Below, piece by piece: positions 1 through 6,793 of a DNA stretch of 11,549 nt. A program made the position numbers and the translations under genes. The notes under the pieces were generated by a model. That model saw only the letters and a list, made by a program, of their open reading frames with translations. It did no database searches and was not told where the DNA came from. Numbering within the stretch: position 1 is the first letter of the stretch; every line of letters starts with the position of its first letter. Source of the stretch: Veillonellaceae bacterium (GTDB lineage Bacteria; Bacillota_C; Negativicutes; UBA1444); the NCBI GenBank assembly GCA_012798135.1, contig JAAZNU010000134.1, positions 1 to 11,549 of the forward strand. The letters run 5' to 3'.

Positions 1-25
1 CATCCCATTGTACCACATACGCCAT
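1..25 (-). CDS. Start of an unidentified gene, cut by the window edge
   Basis: Only eight codons are visible (MAYVVQWD), beginning with ATG at 25-23 and running off the left edge. A strong AGGAGG ribosome binding site lies five bases upstream and overlaps the stop codon of the adaptor-like gene (37-35), so the two genes are probably translated in sequence from one mRNA. By position, directly after a head-tail adaptor-like gene, it would be another neck or tail component, but eight residues cannot identify it. Confidence 0.6.
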
Positions 26-34
26 ACTAGCCTC

Positions 35-1024
35 CTACTTGTAAGGTACTATTTTTATCGACCACTGACTTCTCCCCATCTCACCTTCTAGATGGAACTC
101 GGTTCGAAGTCGTCTGAGCATATCATCTAAATCCCGTTTTGTCGAGTAAGCCGACGTATTTTCCTGCATTCGCCTATAGCCCCACCACAGCGCATGGAGC
201 ACAACGCATTGATGAAACTGCACAGGTAACTCACACACCTGGTCCACATCAGTGCCAAATGGCTTTGGGGTACGAAAATATCGCACAGCATAATTGATAC
301 CAGTCTCAGGCCAGGTGTTAAAACGCAACCCTGTCGCTAGCTTATAATACTCACCAGGTACTCCAACATCAGGTTCACTTTGAATATAGCTTTCGTGTCG
401 AGAATTGTACTCTATACTGGTTCCATTCGTAATATCTTCAACATTCAAAATCTCAAGAGGTGTACCATACTGCCCATCATACGGAATTATGGGTCCTGTG
501 AATGGTGGAAGCATTCCATTTATATTTTGAAATATATACTCCCGTGTATATAGATAAACCACTGGATAAGGTGCTACTAAATCATGTTGGGGGGCAGGCG
601 ACAGGGTGATGTAATACTGACCTCCATTGTAGGTTGAAGTCGTAATACGCCCTCGGTACAGGCTTTTGCCGGATGCGTCTGGTATTTCCAACAGCCACCC
701 AACATAAGAAGCCGTACCAGATTTAAGCTGACTGCCAGATAGGATAAAAGAATCGTCTACTCCAGGAGATGCTGGGGTGATAGACGCTTGTAGTCGGGAT
801 GTCTGAAAACTTGCAACATCCTCCAGAGCCCGAAATCTCAGCTGCGTACCTTCAGGAAACTTCCAAGTTGCAATAGCTGTTTGGGCATTATTAAACACTC
901 TTACAAAACGCTGCCAGCCTGCTGAAGCAGTATCTGGTTGTAGCGTCGCAATATCCCGATATTCAAGGTCAGATGGTTCTCCTAATGCCTCAAACACATC
1001 CTGCACCATTTCTAAAATGGTCAT
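35..1024 (-). CDS. Head-tail adaptor-like (neck) protein
   Basis: This 329-residue protein probably forms part of the connector that joins the portal to the tail. Its N-terminus (MTILEMVQDVFEALGEPSDL) and its C-terminal part (LPVQFHQCVVLHALWWGY, then a charged helix with RDLDDMLRRLRTEF) follow the pattern I know from podovirus adaptor proteins of the phage SU10 type: a short N-terminal helix, a beta-rich middle and a C-terminal helical pair. The reading frame is open back to a TTG at 1042, but the ATG at 1024 is preferred. It has GGAGG seven bases upstream and overlaps the TGA of the preceding gene as ATGA, a classic coupling arrangement. Residues about 141-147 are encoded by a 21-base stretch that recurs in intergenic DNA at 10073. 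The family call comes from memory of sequence style, without a search. Confidence 0.65.
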   Translation of the reverse strand: MTILEMVQDVFEALGEPSDLEYRDIATLQPDTASAGWQRFVRVFNNAQTAIATWKFPEGTQLRFRALEDVASFQTSRLQASITPASPGVDDSFILSGSQLKSGTASYVGWLLEIPDASGKSLYRGRITTSTYNGGQYYITLSPAPQHDLVAPYPVVYLYTREYIFQNINGMLPPFTGPIIPYDGQYGTPLEILNVEDITNGTSIEYNSRHESYIQSEPDVGVPGEYYKLATGLRFNTWPETGINYAVRYFRTPKPFGTDVDQVCELPVQFHQCVVLHALWWGYRRMQENTSAYSTKRDLDDMLRRLRTEFHLEGEMGRSQWSIKIVPYK

Positions 1025-1329
1025 ATAATATCCTCCGCACAACCGTATCTAGTACAATACCATTTGCCCTTATGATACACCATCTCAGAACGTGGTGCTT
1101 CGTAACGACAAACGGAGCAAACAGCCCACCGACCTTTTCCAGCCCGACCACGAGTTCCTTTATATGCCAAGCTCATCTGCCATGCCTCATACCCAGCAGG
1201 AGGAGTTGAGCCGGTTGGAAGCCACACAACATCGTCATCCATGGGGTCAATAGCACCCAAAGGCTTCCAGGCATACACAGTCTGTCCATTGATAACACGT
1301 TCAAGCTGAAAAAGTTCAATATCTGCCAT
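1021..1329 (-). CDS. Small four-cysteine zinc-ribbon-like protein, probably head completion
   Basis: This 102-residue protein has a clear metal-site pattern near the C-terminus: CSVC at residues 71-74 and YCTRYGC at 91-97, giving Cys-x2-Cys-x17-Cys-x4-Cys. That would suit one zinc ion in a ribbon or treble-clef-like fold. The N-terminal half has no motif I recognise. It sits between the major capsid gene and the adaptor-like gene, where head-completion proteins are usually encoded, so a structural or assembly role is likely but inferred. Its ATG at 1329-1327 lies directly after the U-run of a hairpin, and its only good Shine-Dalgarno is on the far side of that hairpin (see 1330-1366). Its stop overlaps the next start as ATGA. 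No enzymatic residues are evident. Confidence 0.75.
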   Translation of the reverse strand: MADIELFQLERVINGQTVYAWKPLGAIDPMDDDVVWLPTGSTPPAGYEAWQMSLAYKGTRGRAGKGRWAVCSVCRYEAPRSEMVYHKGKWYCTRYGCAEDII

Positions 1330-1366
1330 AAAAAGCCCCTAGCTGTTGCCAGCTAGGGGTCCCTCC
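1330..1366 (-). promoter_or_regulatory. Hairpin between Shine-Dalgarno and start codon; also resembles an intrinsic terminator
   Basis: On the minus strand the order is GGAGG (1366-1362), GA, a perfect 10-bp stem (CCCCTAGCTG with CAGCTAGGGG, 1359-1336) closed by a GCAA GNRA tetraloop, then CTTTTT and the ATG of the zinc-ribbon gene. The capsid stop codon TAA is at 1371-1369. A GC-rich stem plus five U is an intrinsic terminator shape that would lower transcription past the capsid gene. The linear distance from GGAGG to ATG is 32 bases, too far for normal initiation. With the hairpin folded only eight unpaired bases separate them, which is close to optimal. I see no other Shine-Dalgarno for this gene. 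Confidence 0.75.
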
Positions 1367-1368
1367 TT

Positions 1369-2337
1369 TTACGCTCCAGGAGAACCGTAGACGGGTTTGT
1401 AATCCCACACCGCTGTAGCGAAGCGAGTTACAACTTTGTACAGACGAGCATCCGTAGTGAAGCTATCGGAGCTTGACATGGTCGGTTTCTTCTTCCAGTA
1501 GAAGGTGAAGGTGTGCTCAGGTGCAATCAAGAACCAAGCATCATCGTCAGTCAGATACCGAGATACGAAGATGGACCAACCATCGACAATACCATTAGAC
1601 GGATTGAGGCCGTTCATCAGCGGTCCCTGACCAGGAGCATATTTATTAGCTCCGTCGGTTACCAGACCTTTGGTATAGTCAGAGTAGTCCCAGACACGCC
1701 CAGTTGCTTTCAGGAGGTCGTTAGCAACCCATTTGAGAGAATTGGGAATGACCAGTTTGTCCGGCTTAATGGAGATAGGCATTCCAGCCTCATCCACCAG
1801 GTTGTCGAAATACTCAAAGGCTGCTTTGAGCGAGGTGTCAGACAGGTCAGCATTACCTAAGTTGTTAATAGGAGTCTGACTCTTCAAGGTAGAATGGTTG
1901 TTGGCAAATACCGGCAAACCATCCCAACCAGTTACAGAAGAGAACCCGTTGTTGAACAGGTTCCAGAAATTCTGCTCAATGGTGAAATTGGCAGACCGAG
2001 CAAGACTTTGAGGAAGTTTCTTCAACTGGTCATGCAGGTCATCATCAAGAGCCTCAGCAGTAACCTGGAAGCCAAGACCAAACTTTACCGTCTGAATGGT
2101 CTTTTTGTGGCCTTCAACAGGGGTGTCGAAAGAGATTTCCTCACCTTCTGCCATAGCCCGAAGATTGCCGAGAGGGGAGAGCTCAGCATTGGAGAGATAC
2201 CGCCCTTTCGGGAAGTCCTCTACTTTAGCCAGCTTACTCCACTGTGCAGGCAAGTCCGCATAGGTGCCGTAGAATACTTTTGCAAGCTCACGGTCAAACT
2301 GTAAGGGATAAGACCCTCTATTTACAGCAGTAGCCAT
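1369..2337 (-). CDS. Major capsid protein (HK97-type fold)
   Basis: This 322-residue protein is the likely shell subunit. Its length, its position after a decoration-type gene and its sequence style match HK97-fold major capsid proteins, with closest resemblance to the Mu gpT-like major head subunit family. Seen directly: an N-terminal region that could form the N-arm, a charged stretch with KKTIQTVKFGLGFQVTAEAL (about 78-97) suiting an E-loop and spine region, the segment GWDGLPVFANNHS (137-149) typical of these capsids, and a beta-rich C-terminus ending DYKPVYGSPGA. There is no long N-terminal delta domain and no protease gene nearby, so assembly probably relies on a separate scaffold (3557-4513). 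The ATG has AAGGAGG six bases upstream. A terminator-like hairpin follows 10 bases after the stop, as often seen after highly expressed capsid genes. Confidence 0.9.
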   Translation of the reverse strand: MATAVNRGSYPLQFDRELAKVFYGTYADLPAQWSKLAKVEDFPKGRYLSNAELSPLGNLRAMAEGEEISFDTPVEGHKKTIQTVKFGLGFQVTAEALDDDLHDQLKKLPQSLARSANFTIEQNFWNLFNNGFSSVTGWDGLPVFANNHSTLKSQTPINNLGNADLSDTSLKAAFEYFDNLVDEAGMPISIKPDKLVIPNSLKWVANDLLKATGRVWDYSDYTKGLVTDGANKYAPGQGPLMNGLNPSNGIVDGWSIFVSRYLTDDDAWFLIAPEHTFTFYWKKKPTMSSSDSFTTDARLYKVVTRFATAVWDYKPVYGSPGA

Positions 2338-2348
2338 TCGTTACCTCC

Positions 2349-2792
2349 TTATATTCCAGCTACGTTGGTTAGGTGAACAAGGTATTTCTTGGCAGACGCT
2401 GCACCGGAAATACCAATGATATGGCATTTCTTACCCTGAGCCGTAGAGGCACCAACGGTTAGAAGATAGGTAGTTGTTGCTAAATAGTTATCTGCCATGA
2501 CATTGGCCACGTCAGCGTTCGCAGCAGCATCAACTTCCCACACAGTACCAGGAATTGCCGGAATAACCAACACTTCCTGACCATCAGCAGCAGAGTGTGC
2601 TGCAATACCATAAATCAAATCAGCGCTCGAAGAACCAGCAGCAATAACAGCAACCTTGCCGTACTCACCACCAGAAGCCCCTGCTACCAACTTGACCGGC
2701 AGACCCTCAGTAACTGCACCAGACGCAATAAAGCGTTCCATGCTTGCAACTCCAGTGCTACCGTTGGGTCCTTTGTAAAACCTAAAAGCCAT
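2349..2792 (-). CDS. Capsid decoration or cement-type protein
   Basis: This 147-residue protein is rich in Gly, Ala, Val, Ser and Thr and has predicted beta character throughout, for example VKLVAGASGGEYGKVAVIAAG and TTTYLLTVGASTAQGKKC. That is the usual look of small capsid-stabilising proteins encoded just before the major capsid gene. It would bind the outside of the expanded head, although that is inferred from position and composition. Eleven bases separate its stop from the capsid ATG, and that gap holds the capsid ribosome binding site. Its own ATG has AAGGAGG five bases upstream. A head-fibre or other capsid-surface role is an alternative. No catalytic motif is visible. Confidence 0.7.
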   Translation of the reverse strand: MAFRFYKGPNGSTGVASMERFIASGAVTEGLPVKLVAGASGGEYGKVAVIAAGSSSADLIYGIAAHSAADGQEVLVIPAIPGTVWEVDAAANADVANVMADNYLATTTYLLTVGASTAQGKKCHIIGISGAASAKKYLVHLTNVAGI

Positions 2793-2841
2793 ACAGACCT
2801 CCTTTATCGATAGGGACCAGAGTGCAAACCCTGGATTACCC

Positions 2842-3537
2842 CTACTCTATTTCGGACCACTGCCCTGAAGCAGTGTCATCCTTCGCAACAAAACCACGAG
2901 TGGCCCCAAGTTGCTCAAGTTCATTCTTACCACTCTGTTCCCAGATAGCAGCCCGTGCTTTATTTCGCTCGGTCTTCTCTTTCTGGCGTTTCTCGTAGAT
3001 TTCTTTGGGAATACCTACGAGAATCAATTCAGCACGCCCATTCTGGGAGATAGTGTGCTGATTACCCTGCGCTCCCAAGAGTGTGGTAGCTTCGTGGGCC
3101 TGCACAATCTTGTAGCCTTGGGCCAATACCTCACGTAGCCGGTCAGGACGCACCCAACGGGTGTGCAAGCCAGCCACTGTTTGCATCTTGGAGAGCTTGT
3201 CTGAAGCTGAACCCACAATTTCGGGTGTGGTTTCGATAGCTACAGCCTGTTTCTCCAAAGAACTCCTCATCCAAGCATCGTGAAACTGCTTGGCCAGGTG
3301 ATAACGCTGTCGATTCTCACGAGTCAGCTGGGCAACGAGGGAATCATCCATCACCAAAAATCCTTCTTTCTGGTCAAAGAGCAGCTCCCTGTCCTCTTGG
3401 TCCAATTGTAGCACATTTTCAGGCTTGAAAGTATTGTCTATCAAGACCTGGGGACGCATTTTTGGCTGTTCCTGAACACTTGGCGACGAAATATCGTTGG
3501 TATTCACCGCTTTTACTACCTTAACTCTTGCTGCCAT
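2842..3537 (-). CDS. Conserved-looking head-module protein of unknown function
   Basis: This 231-residue hydrophilic protein lies between the scaffold-like and decoration genes. The first 120 residues are charged and probably helical. The central part, RWVRPDRLREVLAQGYKIV (127-145) followed about 25 residues later by ELILVGIPKEIYEKRQKEK (170-188), follows a pattern I have seen in uncharacterised phage head-region proteins: a W-V-R-P-x-x-x turn, a G-(Y/W)-x-x-V strand, then an L-x-L-x-x-x-P-K-E strand leading into a long basic helix. That suggests a small alpha/beta domain. I cannot assign a function. A scaffold partner, minor capsid component or assembly factor are all possible. The ATG at 3537 has GGAGG nine bases upstream. 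The 49-base gap to the decoration gene holds only that gene's ribosome binding site. Confidence 0.75.
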   Translation of the reverse strand: MAARVKVVKAVNTNDISSPSVQEQPKMRPQVLIDNTFKPENVLQLDQEDRELLFDQKEGFLVMDDSLVAQLTRENRQRYHLAKQFHDAWMRSSLEKQAVAIETTPEIVGSASDKLSKMQTVAGLHTRWVRPDRLREVLAQGYKIVQAHEATTLLGAQGNQHTISQNGRAELILVGIPKEIYEKRQKEKTERNKARAAIWEQSGKNELEQLGATRGFVAKDDTASGQWSEIE

Positions 3538-3556
3538 AACGATTTACCTCCTAGAT

Positions 3557-4513
3557 TTACAGAGCACCTTTCGTTTTATAGTGATTGTAGAGAAATAAAG
3601 GGTCTAACCCTTTAATTTTAGCCTCATCGGCCACCCACTTAGGAACAACAACAGTTCGTTTCTGACCTTCGGAAGCGGGGCGAGCAGCCGTGGCGGGTGG
3701 TACATAGCCCTGAGAAGGCTGTTGGGGTTTCGAACTTGGTGATATTCCGTACTCTTTAAGTTTCTCCTCAAGCATAGATTGTAATTTAGACTCCAATTCC
3801 TCATTTACTACCTCATCAACGTGTCGTGCTTTAACCAATTCAATAGCTTGGTGGTATATTTTTGGATTTTGGAGCCGAGTCTGAACGGGGACTGCTGCCA
3901 CCATCTGCTCAACTTCATTGGAATACTTGTCGTAGACCTTCTTGTACGCAGGGTTGGAGAGGGCTAACTCACGAGAAAGCTGGGCTTGTGAGGATGCAAC
4001 AGTCGTGAGCAGGGGAGCCATCTGGCGTTCCATAACCAACTGCTGGGCTCGGACAGGGTCCTCGAGCATCAAGTTAGCAATGTACTTGGAGAACTCTTGC
4101 TCTGGCAGCTGCGCTTCTCTAGATAATGGAGTTTGTGGAGTTAATGAATATCCTGGCTGCACTTCTTGCTTAGGGGGTGCAAGTTTGGATAACATTTCCC
4201 GCATGGTATTAGTCAATTCCGAAACAGGTTCCGGCTTTGACTCCCCTGCGAGTTTCTTGCGCTCCTCCAAAAGAGCCTGGAGTATCTCATCCCGACTCTT
4301 GCCTTTAAGATTGTCTGGAACATCCATCGAAGCTGCTTTCATAGCATCTGCTTCTGGAGTACCATCTACAACAACCTCATACTCCTCATCTTCTAACTCA
4401 CTCGAGTTAATTTCGACCTCTCCCTGACGTGGTGGTAGAATGGAGTCGGGTAAATCGGCCCCACCTCCCAGTCCATCAGGCATCAACGTAAATAAAGGAT
4501 GTTTAGGTAACAT
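3557..4513 (-). CDS. Scaffold-like head assembly protein
   Basis: This 318-residue, highly charged protein contains almost no cysteine or tryptophan and is probably mostly helical. An acidic N-terminal part (ELEDEEYEVVVDG, about residues 39-51) leads to helices with DEILQALLEERKKL and a Pro/Gln-rich linker. A long central helical segment follows, with repeated Gln and Glu. The C-terminus is a basic tail (KRTVVVPKWVADEAKIKGLDPLFLYNHYKTKGAL). An acidic helical body with a basic C-terminal capsid-binding end is the standard scaffold design, and the position between portal and capsid genes fits. No Ser-His-Asp or other protease signature is visible, so a fused protease is unlikely. The ATG at 4513 has GGAGG six bases upstream and is preferred over the TTG immediately before it. 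It overlaps the end of the 96-residue gene by 11 bases. Confidence 0.7.
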   Translation of the reverse strand: MLPKHPLFTLMPDGLGGGADLPDSILPPRQGEVEINSSELEDEEYEVVVDGTPEADAMKAASMDVPDNLKGKSRDEILQALLEERKKLAGESKPEPVSELTNTMREMLSKLAPPKQEVQPGYSLTPQTPLSREAQLPEQEFSKYIANLMLEDPVRAQQLVMERQMAPLLTTVASSQAQLSRELALSNPAYKKVYDKYSNEVEQMVAAVPVQTRLQNPKIYHQAIELVKARHVDEVVNEELESKLQSMLEEKLKEYGISPSSKPQQPSQGYVPPATAARPASEGQKRTVVVPKWVADEAKIKGLDPLFLYNHYKTKGAL

Positions 4514-4793
4514 CAATACCCTCCTTGACTAATGCAGTTCGAATGCTTGTCAGTAGGGAGTCAAAATCCTCCAGCTGTGCAAGCATACCCTGACTTCTAT
4601 ATACCTCAGGTGTGCCCTGACGCATCATTACACGAACGGTTACATCCCGCTTTCTATCCATCCATGCATGGATAGCATTCATCTCGCTCTTATCCAGCGA
4701 GAGGACCACCTGCACCATTTCCAGGGGAACCTGGAACTTGCGGGCCACCTTGAGGCATCGGTCCTGTACCGATTCCGACTTCTCCCTGTCCAC
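4503..4793 (-). CDS. Small head-module protein overlapping the portal gene
   Basis: This 96-residue charged protein of unknown function probably has two or three helices, with RCLKVARKFQVPLEMVQVVLSL (residues 13-34) looking helix-turn-like. The start is GTG at 4793-4791, chosen because a full GGAGG (4806-4802) lies eight bases upstream. A later in-frame ATG at 4682 lies outside the portal overlap but has only a weak purine stretch before it. If the GTG start is right, the first 34 codons overlap the end of the portal gene in another frame, and the overlap covers the glycine/proline-rich portal tail. It is the same kind of small open frame found between portal and scaffold in many phages. No metal, nucleotide or membrane motif is seen. 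Confidence 0.65.
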   Translation of the reverse strand: MDREKSESVQDRCLKVARKFQVPLEMVQVVLSLDKSEMNAIHAWMDRKRDVTVRVMMRQGTPEVYRSQGMLAQLEDFDSLLTSIRTALVKEGIDVT

Positions 4794-6783
4794 CTATATT
4801 ACCTCCTAGACTAGCTGCAGTTGCTCCAGGAGCTGCTGCATTGCTGCTATTTAATTGTGCCAAGAACTGCTGTTTGAGCGCAGAAACCTGCATTGCTTTC
4901 TGTTTATCCATCATCTGAAGTTGGAGTTTCATATCATCAATGAAGGGCAGATACTCACTCGGGTCACCAACGTCAAAGAAGTCCATCATCTTTTTCATAA
5001 ACTCAGTAGAGCCGACGAATACGCTCTGAGCAAAATCGGCCATCAGCTGTGGATTCTGGAGTGCACCTAATTGCTGCATCATTTGCAATAGCTGGAAGCC
5101 TTTTTCGGCATACATCGAGTATGTCTGGGTCATCGCCAGATATGCTTGTTTCTTGGCCTCTTCGGTCTTAGTAATATCCGTAGCTTTCACTTTGAACTGA
5201 AACTGCGTTGGTATTTGCTCTACATTCATGGCAAATATCTGCTGAAGTAGGAGCTGGTCATCCTGGGATAAGAAGGAAAGGTCGAGCAGGTCCTTATTAG
5301 CCATACACTGGAACAGCGCAATCTGATAGATGTTTGAAATAGCCATCTCAGCATTTTGCAAGATACTGTTTAAGATGCTATTGGCTTGCTGGGCCAGGAA
5401 CATTGTACCACCAACAGTAGCAGCCGTTCCTACTGTCTGGTCATTGAAACCTGCCATATAGTCATTGGCACCAGTAACTTTGTCGGCATACTCCTTAGCA
5501 ACCATCTCCCCATTCAAGCAGGATGGAGCCACATCAGGGAACGCAATAACATTCAAATCTTGATGAGGGTCGTCCATCTCAATGACAGCAAGCGGTGATA
5601 TTTCTTCGTCCTTCAAGCCTAAACCTCGGCGAGCTGCCCAGACCTTCTGCATAGCCAGTGTCGTACCATCAAGGCGCATATTGTGAAGCGTTGTTACTTC
5701 ATCCTGTAAAGATTCTGTCAGTTCGCATACGCCAATACCATACAGGACATCAGGGTCGTGCAGATAGATAACAGGAACCACATCTCGCATCGAGAGCGGA
5801 TTAAACTCACTGCGTAGCAACGCTCCTGTTTCAGGATGAATCCAGAGTTTTACATCCTCGGAGATACCATCACCATCAACATCCCAAAAGAGATAGCACT
5901 CATAGACTTCGAACTCTTGATTCGCTTCGACCTTACCGAGCGAATCCGCAGAGACTCCTCGTTGTGCTTGAGCTGAGCTCAGCCCATCATCATACAACTG
6001 GAGCGGAGCACTAATTACCTTATCGACTGCGTCCTTATCAAATGCTCCCATGGCTACCTGTTGCTCTAACTCGTGTCGGTAGTAACGATAACGAATGGCT
6101 ATCCAAGGTGCTCTCTGGAGGTCTTTCCAGTATGGTCTTGTAAAGAAGTCCTCAAGACGAACAGGTTGTACAACAGGACTCTGACGGCGGGTATAAGTAA
6201 CCTGCTCGACGGCTCCAGACAGTGCGTTCTTACGTTTGAAGGCCCATTTTTCAACAAGGAAGGGAACCTTCACAATCTCAGTGCCCATTGAAATCTGCTC
6301 ATAGAAAATAGTCTGTAGATTCTTTGCCATGTCGAGCGCAGACTCGCTTTCGACGAGTTTCTTAAAGAATCGTTCAAGTGCTTCAGCATGTTCAGCATAA
6401 CGAACATCGGAGGCTTCAACCGTAACAGGTGGTTTCTTAAACGCAAACGCAGCTATCTCTTTTGCAAATATCGTATTAACCTTCTGAGCAGTGAGTGGTG
6501 GCGTAACATTGGCAGCATTTTTCCAAGGACTATTCCGAGTATCCTGCTCAGGACGAGCCCGTCGTTGCCGTCGCCATTTCTGCCATCTCGTTTCAAGTTC
6601 CTTACGCTCACTACCATCCCGCACATCCAGTATTTCAGACACAATGTAATTCATAACCTCAGCCTGCTGCTCTTCGTTTTGAAACACGTTGGATGGTGTG
6701 TAGACCATTGCAGGATTAGTTGCCTGACTACCCTCTATAGACGTAGTAGTTGTCGTGTTATCATCCATCATTATATCGGACAT
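4690..6783 (-). CDS. Portal protein
   Basis: This 697-residue protein would form the dodecameric ring at the unique capsid vertex through which DNA enters and leaves. Its length suits the large portals of the P22 and SU10 type. Visible features are a charged N-terminal segment with RWQKWRRQRRARPEQ (66-80), and an aspartate-rich DVDGDGISED loop (301-310) resembling an EF-hand-like calcium loop often seen in this family. The region VTGANDYMAGF (436-446), then GTAATVGGTMFLAQQANSIL, is typical of portal stem and clip. A long helical C-terminal part (about 540-645) could form the barrel. The last ~35 residues are Gly/Pro-rich and overlap the next gene. The ATG has AAGGAGG five bases upstream. It follows the large terminase gene by 10 bases, and these two proteins work together in the packaging motor. 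Confidence 0.88.
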   Translation of the reverse strand: MSDIMMDDNTTTTTSIEGSQATNPAMVYTPSNVFQNEEQQAEVMNYIVSEILDVRDGSERKELETRWQKWRRQRRARPEQDTRNSPWKNAANVTPPLTAQKVNTIFAKEIAAFAFKKPPVTVEASDVRYAEHAEALERFFKKLVESESALDMAKNLQTIFYEQISMGTEIVKVPFLVEKWAFKRKNALSGAVEQVTYTRRQSPVVQPVRLEDFFTRPYWKDLQRAPWIAIRYRYYRHELEQQVAMGAFDKDAVDKVISAPLQLYDDGLSSAQAQRGVSADSLGKVEANQEFEVYECYLFWDVDGDGISEDVKLWIHPETGALLRSEFNPLSMRDVVPVIYLHDPDVLYGIGVCELTESLQDEVTTLHNMRLDGTTLAMQKVWAARRGLGLKDEEISPLAVIEMDDPHQDLNVIAFPDVAPSCLNGEMVAKEYADKVTGANDYMAGFNDQTVGTAATVGGTMFLAQQANSILNSILQNAEMAISNIYQIALFQCMANKDLLDLSFLSQDDQLLLQQIFAMNVEQIPTQFQFKVKATDITKTEEAKKQAYLAMTQTYSMYAEKGFQLLQMMQQLGALQNPQLMADFAQSVFVGSTEFMKKMMDFFDVGDPSEYLPFIDDMKLQLQMMDKQKAMQVSALKQQFLAQLNSSNAAAPGATAASLGGNIGGQGEVGIGTGPMPQGGPQVPGSPGNGAGGPLAG

Positions 6784-6793
6784 AGGTGCCTCC

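Noticed and set aside
3942..4427. Long plus-strand open frame of 161 codons
   Set aside because: It lies wholly opposite the scaffold-like gene, which has the right ribosome binding site, operon context and amino acid make-up. This frame is its shadow.
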